A DNA stretch of 64,000 nt from JAJXXT01 sp963764465 (GCA_963764465.1 CAVXSO010000007.1:310001-374000), one strand, 5' to 3'; counted from the stretch's first letter, positions 1 to 8,853 are shown. Numbers and translations are program-made. The notes: a model not told the origin generated them from the letters alone.

Positions 1-1
1 C

Positions 2-571
2 TTCGCAAAGCTCGACGCGCTGGGTTCCGTGCAATGGCCCTGCAACGAGAAGGCGCCGGAGGGCACGCCGGTGATGCATATCGGCGGCTTCACGCGCGGG
101 CTCGGCAATTTCGTCGTCACCGAATACGTGCCGACGGACGAGAAGGTGGGGCCGCGCTTCCCGCTGCTGCTCACCACCGGGCGCATCCTGAGCCAGTACA
201 ATGTGGGGGCGCAGACGCGCCGCACCGCCAACTCCATCTGGCACGAGGAGGATCGGCTTGAGATCCACCCGCACGACGCGGAGGAACGGGGCATTCGCGA
301 CGGCGGCTGGGTGCGGGTCGCGAGCCGCGCCGGCGAGACCTCGCTACGCGCGCGCATCACCGACCGGGTGGCGCCCGGCGTGGTCTACACGACCTTCCAC
401 CACCCCGCGACGCAGACCAACGTGGTGACCACGGACTATTCCGACTGGGCAACCAATTGCCCAGAATACAAGGTGACGGCGGTGCAGGTCTCGCCTTCCA
501 ACGGCCCCTCGGTGTGGCAGGCGGAGTACGACGCCTTCGCGCGCAAGAGCCGGCGGATTGCGGCAGAATGA
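2..571 (+). CDS. fdsA: Formate dehydrogenase alpha subunit, C-terminal part (cut by window edge)
   Basis: The frame is open from the left edge, so only the last ~189 residues are present. They form the C-terminal molybdopterin-dinucleotide-binding domain of a molybdenum/tungsten formate dehydrogenase: the segment LLLTTGRILSQYNVGAQTRR and the later TTFHHP and TNVVTTDYSDW stretches are typical of the FdsA/FdhF group. The enzyme oxidises formate to CO2 in the cytoplasm and passes electrons through FdsB and FdsG to NAD. Its stop overlaps the fdhD start (ATGA), and fdsD follows, giving the classic fdsGBACD order. The catalytic Cys/Sec region and the iron-sulphur domains lie outside the window. Family assignment is firm; metal and electron acceptor are inferred from fdsD nearby. 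Confidence 0.93.
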   Translation, partial: FAKLDALGSVQWPCNEKAPEGTPVMHIGGFTRGLGNFVVTEYVPTDEKVGPRFPLLLTTGRILSQYNVGAQTRRTANSIWHEEDRLEIHPHDAEERGIRDGGWVRVASRAGETSLRARITDRVAPGVVYTTFHHPATQTNVVTTDYSDWATNCPEYKVTAVQVSPSNGPSVWQAEYDAFARKSRRIAAE

Positions 572-1380
572 GCCAAGCCGTCATCCAGACATCGCGCGCG
601 CGGCTGCGGGATGGGCTGCTCGAGCACGGCGCGCGCGCGCTGGCGGAGGAGACGGCGATCGCGCTCACCTACCGGCATGCGACACATGCGGTGATGCTGG
701 CGAGCCCCTGCGACCTCGAAGATTTCGCAGTCGGGTTCAGCCTGACCGAGGGGATTGTGGCGCGCGTTGAGGAAATCGAGAGCCTCGAGATCATTCGCCG
801 CGAGCGCGGCATCGAACTCAGGATGTGGATCACGGATGGGGCGGACGAGGCGCTGACGAAGCGGCGCCGGCGTCTGGCTGGCGCCACAGGCTGCGGACTT
901 TGTGGCATGGAAAGCCTCGATGCGGCGTTACCGGATCTGCGCGGGGTGAAGGCGGGCGCGCGTTTCTCCGTCGCCGACCTCGCGCGCGCGATCGCATCGC
1001 TGCCCAGCGCGCAACCGCTCAATGATGCAACCCACGCTGTGCACGCGGCGGGGTTCTGGAAACCTGGTGCCGGCCTGGTCGCGGTGCGCGAGGATGTCGG
1101 GCGGCACAACGCGCTCGACAAGCTGGCAGGCGCTCTGGCGCGGGCCGGCGAAAAGGCGGTGGACGGCGCCGTACTGCTCACCAGCCGCGTCTCAGTGGAG
1201 ATGGTGCAGAAGGCGGCGATGATCGGCGCCCCCGCAATCGTTGCGATCTCGGCACCGACGGCCTTGGCGGTGCGCACCGCGGACGCCGTGGGGATCATGC
1301 TGGCGGGCGTGGCGCGCGCCGATGGGCTCGAAATCTTCACGCAGCCCGAAGTCTGTGGAATCTCGCCCAATGGACGTTGA
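568..1380 (+). CDS. fdhD: Formate dehydrogenase accessory sulfurtransferase FdhD (FdsC)
   Basis: FdhD carries sulphur from the cysteine desulfurase IscS to the molybdenum cofactor of formate dehydrogenase, which needs it for activity. The 270-residue length is normal. The family CxxC motif is present as CGLC at about residues 109-112, in the context TGCGLCGMESL. The conserved stretch VREDVGRHNALDKL follows, and a C-terminal segment contains LLTSRVSVEMVQKAAMIGAP. The ATG at 568 overlaps the fdsA stop by 4 bp. A longer frame from 457 exists but would run deep into fdsA. The gene lies between fdsA and fdsD, as in other fds operons, so it probably serves that enzyme. Confidence 0.96.
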   Translation: MSQAVIQTSRARLRDGLLEHGARALAEETAIALTYRHATHAVMLASPCDLEDFAVGFSLTEGIVARVEEIESLEIIRRERGIELRMWITDGADEALTKRRRRLAGATGCGLCGMESLDAALPDLRGVKAGARFSVADLARAIASLPSAQPLNDATHAVHAAGFWKPGAGLVAVREDVGRHNALDKLAGALARAGEKAVDGAVLLTSRVSVEMVQKAAMIGAPAIVAISAPTALAVRTADAVGIMLAGVARADGLEIFTQPEVCGISPNGR

Positions 1381-1585
1381 GCGCCTTACCTACATGGCCA
1401 ACCAGATCGGCAGATTTTTCGCGCACAGGCCGGAAACGGAAGCCATTGCCGGGATCGAGGAGCATATCCGTCAGTTCTGGGACCCGCGGATGCGCGCCGC
1501 GATCGTGGCCAGCGACGGCGCCGCACTCGATCCGCTGCCGCGCGCGGCGGTGGCGCGGCTACGCGACAAGACTGCCAGAACCTGA
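1370..1585 (+). CDS. fdsD: Formate dehydrogenase delta subunit
   Basis: A 71-residue protein starting MDVERLTYMANQIGRFF, with EHIRQFWDPRMR in the middle. This is the compact signature of the FdsD family, found in soluble NAD-dependent formate dehydrogenases and needed for their assembly or cofactor maturation. The ATG at 1370 lies inside the end of fdhD (11-bp overlap), implying translational coupling. It is the last gene of the fds operon. No clear terminator hairpin is visible before the next gene at 1687. Confidence 0.93.
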   Translation: MDVERLTYMANQIGRFFAHRPETEAIAGIEEHIRQFWDPRMRAAIVASDGAALDPLPRAAVARLRDKTART

Positions 1586-1686
1586 CATCGCCATAATTTG
1601 AAAACGGGGAAGCCTGACGCGGCCAGCTTGCGCGACTGGGGTTTGCCGCGCTATCGTCCTGGCGTTATCGTTAATATATCGAGAAT

Positions 1687-2316
1687 ATGCCCCGCCCTGA
1701 CGGCCCTGCCCTGCTGTCCCGCCTGCGTCGGCGCATCGTGCTCAACGAGTTCGCCCCGGGACATGTGCTGACCGAACTCGGCATTGCCGCCGAGATCGGC
1801 TGCAGCCAGTCGGCCGTGCGCGAAGCCCTGCTGCGGCTGGAGGGCGAGGGCCTGGTGCACCGCGCCGGACGCCAGGGGACGCGGGTGACGGACCTGGATG
1901 CCGACGCCGCGTCGGAAATCCTGGATGTGCGCCGGCGTATCGAACTGCGTGGCGCGCGCCGGGCGGCGCGGATGGCCGGGGCGGGCGATGTCGCGCAGCT
2001 GCGCGGCCTGCTGGCCGCCATGCACCGCGCCGCTGAGGCGGCTGATGTCTGGGGTGTGATCGAACAGGACATCGAGCTCCACCTGGCGCTGTTTCGCATC
2101 GCCGGGCTGGAGGCCCTGGAGCCCATCCTGGCGCGCTGTATCCTGCACACGCAGCGTTTCAAGCTCTGGGCGCCGTGGCACCAGCGCCCGCTGGAGCAGA
2201 CCGCCGCCCGTCACGCGCCGCTGCTCGACGCGCTGCAGAATGGCGACGGGCCGCTGCTCACCCGCCTGCTCGCCGAACATCTCGACACGATGGTGGAACG
2301 ACGCAACGCCGCCTGA
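1687..2316 (+). CDS. GntR-family transcriptional regulator (FCD domain)
   Basis: A 209-residue regulator with an N-terminal winged helix-turn-helix (about residues 5-70; SQSAVREALLRLEGEGLVHR is the recognition-helix region) and a C-terminal all-helical FCD effector domain (about 75-205; the HxxxxxxH-type metal/ligand pocket is represented by DIELHLALF and later histidines). FCD regulators usually bind sugar acids or other organic acids and repress the adjacent catabolic operon. It lies 21 bp upstream of a binding-protein gene on the same strand, so it is probably autoregulated with that operon. The stretch just before the ATG is AT-rich (1670-1690) and has no good ribosome-binding site, so translation may be weak or leaderless. 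Confidence 0.9.
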   Translation: MPRPDGPALLSRLRRRIVLNEFAPGHVLTELGIAAEIGCSQSAVREALLRLEGEGLVHRAGRQGTRVTDLDADAASEILDVRRRIELRGARRAARMAGAGDVAQLRGLLAAMHRAAEAADVWGVIEQDIELHLALFRIAGLEALEPILARCILHTQRFKLWAPWHQRPLEQTAARHAPLLDALQNGDGPLLTRLLAEHLDTMVERRNAA

Positions 2317-2337
2317 AACAAGAACGGGAGGAAACCG

Positions 2338-3567
2338 ATGACCAGAAAAATGTCGCTGACACGCCGCACGCTGCTTGGCGGCGCCGCACTTGCCGCGACG
2401 CCGCTCGCGCGTCCGCACGCCGCCACGCCGGTCACCGTGCGCTGGTGGTACCATTTCGACGATCCCAAGGCATCGCCTGCCTCTCTCATCGCCGACTTCG
2501 AGAAAAAGAATCCCGGCATCCAGATTCATCCCGAGAACATCCCATGGGGCGGCGGGGCCGATTACGACACGCGGCTCTACACCACGCTGCTCGCCGGCGG
2601 CGGGCCAGACTGCGCCATGGTGAAGTTCAACAACCTGCCGCGCCTGATGCAGATGAAGGCGCTGGAGCCCCTCGATGGCCGCATCAACGCCTGGGCAGGC
2701 AAGAGCGACATCTCCGATGATATCTGGCGGTTGCACACCGCGCCTGATGGGCGCCACTACTACGTGCCGGTGCAGTACGTGATCCTCTACCTCTATGTCC
2801 GGCAGGACTGGCTCGCCAAGGCAAAGCTGCCGATGCCGACGGATTTCCCCTCCTTCCTCGCGGCCGCAAAGGCGATGACGACGGATGGCCACTGGGGGTT
2901 CGGACTGCGTGGCGGCGCCGGCGGGCAGGATTTCTGGAACACGTTCGTACTCGGCGGCGGCGCCGAAATGGTCAAGGGCGGGCTGGTGACGCCAAAGGCG
3001 CTGGCCGCGAACCGCTGGTTCATCGGGCTGCACACGGTGCAGCATGTCTGCCCGCCATCGGCGCCCACCGACGGTTTCGTGCAGATCATCAACAACATGA
3101 AGGCCGGTCGCACCGGCATGACGATCCACCACATTGGCTCGGCGAACGACATGGTGAAGGCGCTTGGCGACGCGATCACCGCCGTGCCGGTACCACACGG
3201 GCCGGATGGCAAGGGCTGGACCACCTACGGCGACGGATCGAACGCGATCTTCGCCGCGAGCAAGAACAAGGAAGCCGCCTGGGCATGGATCTCCTACCTC
3301 TCCGAGGGTGAGAACAACGTCGCGTTCAACAAGCTCACGGGCCAGGTGACGGTGACGAAATCCGGCGCGGCGCACTGGGACGCGCAGCCCAAGCGTTTCA
3401 TTGACGCAACGGTGAACTCGCTGCCCTACGCCAACACGCTGCCGAACGTGCCGCAGACCTCGGACTTCACGCGCACGGTATGGCCGCAGAACACACAGAA
3501 GGCGCTGCTCGGGCAGATCACGCCGGATGCGATGATGCAGGCATTCGAAAAGCTCTATTTCGGGTGA
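2338..3567 (+). CDS. ABC transporter sugar-binding protein, Tat-exported
   Basis: A 409-residue periplasmic binding protein of the family-1 carbohydrate (MalE-like) type. The N-terminus has a twin-arginine signal (LTRRTLLGGAAL, Arg at 9-10) followed by a hydrophobic stretch and probable cleavage near residue 29. The mature start VTVRWWYHF and the segment FEKKNPGIQI are typical of extracellular solute-binding proteins. A strong GGGAGG ribosome-binding site precedes the ATG. Two MalF/MalG-type permeases follow with overlapping ends. The neighbouring epimerase and dehydrogenase suggest a sugar, polyol or sugar-acid substrate, which cannot be named from sequence. Tat export suggests folding before export. 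Confidence 0.93.
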   Translation: MTRKMSLTRRTLLGGAALAATPLARPHAATPVTVRWWYHFDDPKASPASLIADFEKKNPGIQIHPENIPWGGGADYDTRLYTTLLAGGGPDCAMVKFNNLPRLMQMKALEPLDGRINAWAGKSDISDDIWRLHTAPDGRHYYVPVQYVILYLYVRQDWLAKAKLPMPTDFPSFLAAAKAMTTDGHWGFGLRGGAGGQDFWNTFVLGGGAEMVKGGLVTPKALAANRWFIGLHTVQHVCPPSAPTDGFVQIINNMKAGRTGMTIHHIGSANDMVKALGDAITAVPVPHGPDGKGWTTYGDGSNAIFAASKNKEAAWAWISYLSEGENNVAFNKLTGQVTVTKSGAAHWDAQPKRFIDATVNSLPYANTLPNVPQTSDFTRTVWPQNTQKALLGQITPDAMMQAFEKLYFG

Positions 3568-4427
3568 ACGACCGGCTCACACCATGGGCGCTGCTGGCGC
3601 CGGCGCTGCTCGTGGCGTCGGTGCTGGTGGTGTTCCCGGTGGGTGAGTCGGTCTGGCTGTCACTGCACCGCGCGATCCTGTTCGAACCGGGCAACCGCCC
3701 GTTTGTGGGATTGCGCAACTACGCGACCGCGCTGGCGGACCCGGCTTTCTGGGCCTCGCTCTGGACCTCGCTCATCTGGGTTGTGTGTGCCGTCGCCGGC
3801 CAGTTCGGGCTCGGCCTGGCGGCGGCGCTGTTGCTCAACCGCCGCTTCGCCTGGCGTGGTGCCGCGCGCGCGCTCATCGTCATTCCCTGGGCGCTGCCGA
3901 GCGTGATCATCGGACTGATCTGGACCTGGATGCTCGATTTCAACCTCGGCTTGGTGAACGAGCTTGGCCTCAGGCTCGGGTTGCTATCCCAGCCGGTCGC
4001 CTGGATGACCAATCCCGGCACGGCCATGGCGGCGGTGATTCTTGCCGTGATCTGGCAGGGGTTTCCCTTCTTTGCCGTCACGCTGCTCGCCGGATTGCAG
4101 GCGATCCCCACGGAGTTGCACGAGGCAGCCTCGCTCGACGGCGCCGGCGCGTTCGCGCATTTCCGCCACGTCACCTGGCCCGGACTCGCCGGGGTCATCA
4201 CTGCCTCGCTGCTGCTGCGCATGATCTGGGTGGCAAACTCGCTCGACCTCATCCTGATAATGACGGGCGGCGGGCCGGGAACGGCGACGCAGACACTGCC
4301 GTTGCATGCCTTCCTCACCGCCTGGTCGGGCGGGGATTACGGCCAGGGTTCAGCGCTCGCGGTGATCCTCACGCTGCTGCTGATGGGCGTGGTGATCGTG
4401 CAACTGCGGCGCGAGCGCGACGCATGA
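3564..4427 (+). CDS. ABC sugar permease, MalF type
   Basis: A 287-residue inner-membrane permease with about six hydrophobic helices. The EAA cytoplasmic loop that docks the ATPase is visible as ELHEAASLDGAGAFAHFRHV, followed by TWPGL. The chosen start is the GTG at 3564, which overlaps the binding-protein stop as GTGA; upstream in-frame codons lie within that gene. It should pair with the next gene as the heterodimeric channel of a carbohydrate importer. Family assignment is firm; the substrate is unknown. Confidence 0.93.
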   Translation: MNDRLTPWALLAPALLVASVLVVFPVGESVWLSLHRAILFEPGNRPFVGLRNYATALADPAFWASLWTSLIWVVCAVAGQFGLGLAAALLLNRRFAWRGAARALIVIPWALPSVIIGLIWTWMLDFNLGLVNELGLRLGLLSQPVAWMTNPGTAMAAVILAVIWQGFPFFAVTLLAGLQAIPTELHEAASLDGAGAFAHFRHVTWPGLAGVITASLLLRMIWVANSLDLILIMTGGGPGTATQTLPLHAFLTAWSGGDYGQGSALAVILTLLLMGVVIVQLRRERDA

Positions 4428-5251
4428 GGACACGACTGCGCCTGCTTGTCGGCACGGAGCTCCCGCTGCTCGCGATCCTCGGCTTCGGCGTGCTTCCGTG
4501 GCTGTGGATGGTGCTGTCATCGTTCCGTCCCGAGAGCGACCTCACCCGTACCCCGCTGCACCTGTTGCCGACACAGCTGACGCTTGCCAACCACATCGAG
4601 CTGCTGGGGCAAACCTCCTTCCTCGGGAATCTGCGCGACAGCCTGGTCGTTGCAAGCGGGGCAGTGCTGACGGGCCTGCTCCTGGCGCTGCCCGCCGCCT
4701 ACGCCTTCGCACGGTTCCGCTTTCGCGGGCGGCAGACACTTCGGCTCGGGTTCCTGCTCATCAACATGTTCCCCGTGGTGATGCTGATCCTGCCGCTGTT
4801 CGTGGTGATGCGCGCACTGGGTCTGCTCGACACGTACTGGGCGCTGATCGCAGGCCACGCGACCTTCACCCTGCCCTTCGCGATCTGGCTTCTCACCTCC
4901 TACATCAGCGGCATTCCGATCGATCTCGACCAGGCGGCGATGATCGATGGCGCGACGCGACTGCAAGCACTGCGCATGGTGATCCTGCCGCTCGCACTGC
5001 CGGGTGTGGTAGCCGTTGGCGTCTATCTCTTCATCGCGTCCTGGAATGAATACTTGTTCGCGCTGATGCTCGCCGGGCAGCGCGTGCGCACAGTGACAGT
5101 CGCGCTGCAGCTCTTCATTGGCGAGAACGAAATCCAGTGGGGATTGCTGATGGCCGGCGGCACGCTGGTGACGCTGCCGGTTACGGTGCTTTTTCTCGCG
5201 GCGCAGAAACAATTCGTCGGCGGTCTGACCGGCGGCGCGGTCAAGGGATAG
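4424..5251 (+). CDS. ABC sugar permease, MalG type
   Basis: A 275-residue permease with six predicted membrane helices and the EAA loop DLDQAAMIDGATRLQALRMV followed by ILPLALPG, which is typical of MalG-like subunits. The ATG at 4424 overlaps the upstream permease stop (ATGA). Together they form the transmembrane part of the importer. No ATP-binding gene is present in this operon, which ends with two enzymes. The transporter probably borrows a shared MsmX/UgpC-type ATPase encoded elsewhere. Confidence 0.93.
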   Translation: MRTRLRLLVGTELPLLAILGFGVLPWLWMVLSSFRPESDLTRTPLHLLPTQLTLANHIELLGQTSFLGNLRDSLVVASGAVLTGLLLALPAAYAFARFRFRGRQTLRLGFLLINMFPVVMLILPLFVVMRALGLLDTYWALIAGHATFTLPFAIWLLTSYISGIPIDLDQAAMIDGATRLQALRMVILPLALPGVVAVGVYLFIASWNEYLFALMLAGQRVRTVTVALQLFIGENEIQWGLLMAGGTLVTLPVTVLFLAAQKQFVGGLTGGAVKG

Positions 5252-5280
5252 GCCGCGGGCAGGTGACGAAAGGAAGGACG

Positions 5281-6159
5281 ATGCCTCCGATCGGGGTGAT
5301 CTCAATGACCTATGCGCGGCCCTTTACCGCCGCACATTATACGCTGTTCGCGCGGATGAAGGCCGCAGGCATGGATTTCTGCGAGATGCTGGTGCCGGAG
5401 GAAGGCGAACTTGATCCCGCACAAGCCGGACGCGCCGCGCGCGAGGCCGGCCTCGGCGTGGTTCTCGCGGCCCGGGTCAATGTCGCGCGCGACCTGGCTT
5501 CGGACGATGCCGGGGCCGCCGCGGCCGGCGTTACCTATCTGCGCACCTGCATCGACGTCGCTGTTGCCTGTGGCGCCGGCATCGTGGGCGGGCCGCTTTA
5601 TGGCACGCCGCTGGTGTTCGCGGGACGCGCGCCGCGCCCGATCGAGGAAGACGCCCGCCGGCGCCGGGTGGACCAGGTGGTGGCCGGCCTGCGCGAGGCG
5701 GGTCGCTATGCCGCCGATCACGGCGTCCGCCTAGCCGTGGAGCCGCTCAATCGCTTCGAGACGGATTTCTGCAACACCGGCCGCCAGGCGGTGGAGCTGG
5801 CACGGATGGTGGACAACAAGGCGATCGGCGTGATGCTCGATACCTTCCACATGAACATGGAGGAGCACGACATGGCGCAGGCCATCCGCCAGGCGGCCCC
5901 CCACCTCATCCATTTCCAGGCCAATGAGAACCATCGCGGCTTCCTGGGCACCGGACACTTGGACTGGTCCACGATCGCGCGCGCGCTGGTGGAGATCGGC
6001 TATGATGGCCCGATCACACTGGAACCGTTCCGGAGGGTTGACGATCGGCTTTCTGTTCCCTTGGCCCAATGGAAGCCCCCGATGCGCAACGAGGACGCGG
6101 ACCTCGCCCACAGCGCAGCCCTGCTGCGCGGCTTCCTGCATGCGGCGGCGCACGCATGA
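5281..6159 (+). CDS. Sugar phosphate isomerase/epimerase (ketose 3-epimerase-like)
   Basis: A 292-residue TIM-barrel protein of the AP endonuclease-2/xylose isomerase-like superfamily. The metal ligands expected for ketose 3-epimerases are in place: Glu154 in AVEPLNRFETD, Asp187 in VMLDTFHMN, His211 in LIHFQANENHRG and Glu248 in ITLEPF. The ENHRGFLGTGHLDW segment is characteristic of D-tagatose/D-psicose 3-epimerase relatives. A ribosome-binding site (AAGGAAGG) sits before the ATG at 5281. It is 29 bp after the permease gene and overlaps the next dehydrogenase, so it should act on the imported sugar. The exact substrate is unknown. Confidence 0.88.
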   Translation: MPPIGVISMTYARPFTAAHYTLFARMKAAGMDFCEMLVPEEGELDPAQAGRAAREAGLGVVLAARVNVARDLASDDAGAAAAGVTYLRTCIDVAVACGAGIVGGPLYGTPLVFAGRAPRPIEEDARRRRVDQVVAGLREAGRYAADHGVRLAVEPLNRFETDFCNTGRQAVELARMVDNKAIGVMLDTFHMNMEEHDMAQAIRQAAPHLIHFQANENHRGFLGTGHLDWSTIARALVEIGYDGPITLEPFRRVDDRLSVPLAQWKPPMRNEDADLAHSAALLRGFLHAAAHA

Positions 6160-7169
6160 TCCGCGTCGGCTGGATCGGCTGCGGGACGCATGCGAGCGAG
6201 ATGCTGCTGCCCCAACTCGTGCGCCAGGAGGTGCGCCTGGAGGCTATCTGCGACGTGGACGCCACGCGGCTCGGCGTGATCGGCGAGCGTTACGGTGTTG
6301 TACATCGCTACGCCGACGCAACGGCGCTGCTCGCGCATCCGGGGCTCGATGCCGTCGGCATGGCGGTCGGCTCGGCGCAGCACCAGCAGCTCGGCATCGC
6401 CGCCCTGCAACGTGGCCTGCCCGTCTTCCTGGAGAAGCCACCGGCCGCGACCTCAGCCGGGGCCCAGGAGTTGGCGGAGGCGGCGGCAAAGGCCGGCAAG
6501 CCCTGTATCGTCGGCTTCATGAAGCGCTATTCCACCGCCAACCGCATTGCCGGTAACCTGCTGCGCGACCCCGGCTTTGGCGCTCGCGCCAGCCTGCTCG
6601 GCGAGTACATGACGGCGCCGACCTACTTCGTCGGCAACCCCGACTACACCGGCTTCCTGTTGCATCACTGTGTGCACGCGATGGACCTGGTGCCCTGGCT
6701 GATGGGCGAGGCCGTTACCACGGTGCATGCGCGGCGCCATCAGCTCGAACCAGGCAAGCTGCTGCTGCACGTGGGGTTCGGCTTCGCCTCCGGCGCGCTC
6801 GCGACGGTGGTGATGGGCACACACCAATCCCGCGGCACGCCGATGGAGTGGTGGCAGGTGATGGGCGACCACCGCCGGGTGGAAGTGCGCAACGTGCACG
6901 AGGTGCGTTATTTCCGGCATCCGCAATTCAAGGCGGCGGACCCGGCGGCAACCCTCGATGCGGCCCAGGACACGCTGGTCTGGGAGCCGAACCTCACCGC
7001 CGCGGCCAACGAGGACCACAAGGGCTACCACGCGCTGCTGGCCGCCTTCCTCGCCCGGGTGTGCGGCGAGGCGTCGGACGCGCCGGACATTGCCGACGGC
7101 GTGCGGGCCATGCGGGTCCTGGAGGCCATGGTCCGCTCCATGGAATCCGGTCAGGAAAAGCGGGTCTGA
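6156..7169 (+). CDS. Gfo/Idh/MocA-family NAD(P)-dependent oxidoreductase
   Basis: A 337-residue dehydrogenase. The N-terminal Rossmann fold begins VGWIGCGTHA and the family EKP motif is at about residues 93-95 (FLEKPPAA). The C-terminal substrate domain has NEDHKGYHALL. These enzymes oxidise or reduce a hydroxyl on sugars, inositols or their derivatives. The ATG at 6156 overlaps the epimerase stop (ATGA), making it the last gene of the GntR-ABC transporter operon. A 3-keto-sugar or inositol-like route is plausible but not proven. Confidence 0.9.
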   Translation: MIRVGWIGCGTHASEMLLPQLVRQEVRLEAICDVDATRLGVIGERYGVVHRYADATALLAHPGLDAVGMAVGSAQHQQLGIAALQRGLPVFLEKPPAATSAGAQELAEAAAKAGKPCIVGFMKRYSTANRIAGNLLRDPGFGARASLLGEYMTAPTYFVGNPDYTGFLLHHCVHAMDLVPWLMGEAVTTVHARRHQLEPGKLLLHVGFGFASGALATVVMGTHQSRGTPMEWWQVMGDHRRVEVRNVHEVRYFRHPQFKAADPAATLDAAQDTLVWEPNLTAAANEDHKGYHALLAAFLARVCGEASDAPDIADGVRAMRVLEAMVRSMESGQEKRV

Positions 7170-7189
7170 ACGGCCTTGCAGGGCTGTCC

Positions 7190-7218
7190 TTGACAGGCGA
7201 AGCCCCGCGGACCTAATC
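7190..7218 (+). promoter_or_regulatory. Candidate promoter for tRNA-Val
   Basis: A perfect TTGACA at 7190-7195 is followed after 17 bp by CTAATC (7213-7218), a degenerate alphaproteobacterial -10 box. This is about 11 bp before the mature tRNA start, where a stable-RNA promoter would be expected. Assigned by motif and position only. Confidence 0.45.
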
Positions 7219-7228
7219 GGGCGGCATC

Positions 7229-7303
7229 GGGCGCGTAGCTCAGCGGGAGAGCACTGCCTTCACACGGCAGGGGTCACAGGTTCAATCCCTGTCGCGCCCA
7301 CCA
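7229..7303 (+). tRNA. tRNA-Val (anticodon CAC)
   Basis: The 75-nt gene folds as a cloverleaf. The acceptor stem GGGCGCG (7229-7235) pairs with CGCGCCC (7293-7299). The D-arm contains AGCTCAGCGGGAGAGC. The anticodon stem CTGCC/GGCAG encloses the loop TTCACAC, giving anticodon CAC, which reads GUG (valine). The T-loop is TTCAATC. The discriminator base A and CCA are encoded (7300-7303). It is a single tRNA between two oppositely oriented operons. Confidence 0.96.
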
Positions 7304-7353
7304 TTTCATCCACCAGCGCCGAAACGTCTCGCCAAGCTGGCTCCGCGAGCCCG

Positions 7354-8853
7354 TCAGGAATAGATGAATTCCGTGCCGTCGAGGTCGATGGCCGGGAATT
7401 CGTCCTTTTCCCGCCAGTAATCCTGGGTGTGCTGCCACGCCCGCTTCTCGCCGCGCTTGGGCAGGCGGTGCAGGTCGCGCAGCAGATAGCCGGGATTGAA
7501 ATCCTCCGGGTCGATCCAATCCAGCAGCTTCATGCCTGCGTCCTCGGGCCGCGGCGCGACCTCCACCTTGCGAGCCTGGCGCTGCGCCATGTGGCCGAGC
7601 AGCCGGCAGACAAAATCCGCTACAAGGTCGGCGCGCAGCGTCCAGCTCGAGCGGAAATAGCCGAACACCCAGGCCATGTTGGGCACGCCGGTGAACATCA
7701 TGCCGCGATAGGTAACGGTATCGCCGAAGACGAGGGGTCGGCCGTCGATGCTAACCTCGATGTCGCCCAGGACGCAGAGGTGAAAGCCTGTGGCGGTCAC
7801 GATGACGTCCGCCGCAATCTCCTCGCCCGATTTCAGGCGGATGCCGCGTGGCGTGAAGCGCTCTATCTCGTCCGTCACCATGGTGACGTGGCCAGCGGCC
7901 ACCGCCTTCAGCAGGTCGCCGTCGGGGATGACGCAGAGGCGCTGGTGCCAGGGCCGGTAGCGCGGGGTAAAGTGCTTCTCGACGTCGTAGCCTGGCGGCA
8001 GGAGCGCGCGCACCGCGGCGAGCAGTTCCGCGCGCACTTTCTCCGGCTCGTCGAGGCAGCGCTGGTTGAAGACGGCCTGGTCATGGAGAAGCTTGCGGCG
8101 CGCAATCTCGTGGATCCAGGCCTCGTCCACCTTGAGCTCGCGCAGCATGTCCGCAAGCTCGTTGGCGTTGCGGCCGGTGAAGTAGTAGCTCGGCGAACGT
8201 TGCAGCATCGTCACGTGCGCACATTTGCCGGCGATAGCGGGGACGAGCGTGGCCGCGGTGGCACCCGAGCCGATCACCGTCACGTGCTTGCCGGCGAGGT
8301 CCATGTCGGCGGGCCATGTCTGCGGATGGACGATGCGGCCCTGGAACTCCGCCATGCCGGGCCATTGCGGCGTGTAGGGGCCGGTGTGGCGGTAATAGCC
8401 CTGGCACATCCAGAGGAAATTGCAGGTGAACCAGCGCCGCTCCCCGGTCGCGACGAGCTCCGCCTCGATGGTCCAGAGATTGGTCTCGCTCGACCAGCTT
8501 GCGGCGAGGATGCGGTGGCCGTAGCGGATATGCCGCGCGAGATCGTTCTCCTCGATCACCTCGCGTAGATAGGCGAGGATCTCTGGACCGGTGCCGATAG
8601 GCTTACCGGTCCATGGCTTGAAGCGGTAGCCGAATGTGTGCAGGTCGCTGTCGGAACGAATGCCGGGGTAGCGATGGGTGCGCCAGGTGCCGCCCGCCCC
8701 CTCCTGCACCTCCAGCACCACGAAGCGCGTTCCGGGACGTTGCGTGGTGAGGTGATAGGCGCCGCCGATGCCGGAAATGCCGGCACCGACGATCAGGACA
8801 TCGAAATGCTCCGCCTTCTGGGTCGCCGTCGTCGCCGGCTGGTGCAGATCCAT
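7354..8853 (-). CDS. Flavin-containing monooxygenase, Baeyer-Villiger type
   Basis: A 499-residue flavoprotein. The N-terminal FAD site is VGAGISGIG (from about residue 22) and the NADPH Rossmann site is VIGSGATAATL (about 193). Between them is FQGRIVHPQTWP (170-181), which fits the FxGxxxHxxxWP fingerprint of type I Baeyer-Villiger monooxygenases. These enzymes insert oxygen next to a ketone to give an ester or lactone, using NADPH and O2. The ATG at 8853 was chosen because it precedes the FAD domain by the usual ~15 residues; an in-frame upstream start at 8910 is possible. It ends near the tRNA and lies downstream of a glycosyltransferase and a peptidase that share no obvious pathway with it. 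Confidence 0.9.
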   Translation of the reverse strand: MDLHQPATTATQKAEHFDVLIVGAGISGIGGAYHLTTQRPGTRFVVLEVQEGAGGTWRTHRYPGIRSDSDLHTFGYRFKPWTGKPIGTGPEILAYLREVIEENDLARHIRYGHRILAASWSSETNLWTIEAELVATGERRWFTCNFLWMCQGYYRHTGPYTPQWPGMAEFQGRIVHPQTWPADMDLAGKHVTVIGSGATAATLVPAIAGKCAHVTMLQRSPSYYFTGRNANELADMLRELKVDEAWIHEIARRKLLHDQAVFNQRCLDEPEKVRAELLAAVRALLPPGYDVEKHFTPRYRPWHQRLCVIPDGDLLKAVAAGHVTMVTDEIERFTPRGIRLKSGEEIAADVIVTATGFHLCVLGDIEVSIDGRPLVFGDTVTYRGMMFTGVPNMAWVFGYFRSSWTLRADLVADFVCRLLGHMAQRQARKVEVAPRPEDAGMKLLDWIDPEDFNPGYLLRDLHRLPKRGEKRAWQHTQDYWREKDEFPAIDLDGTEFIYS

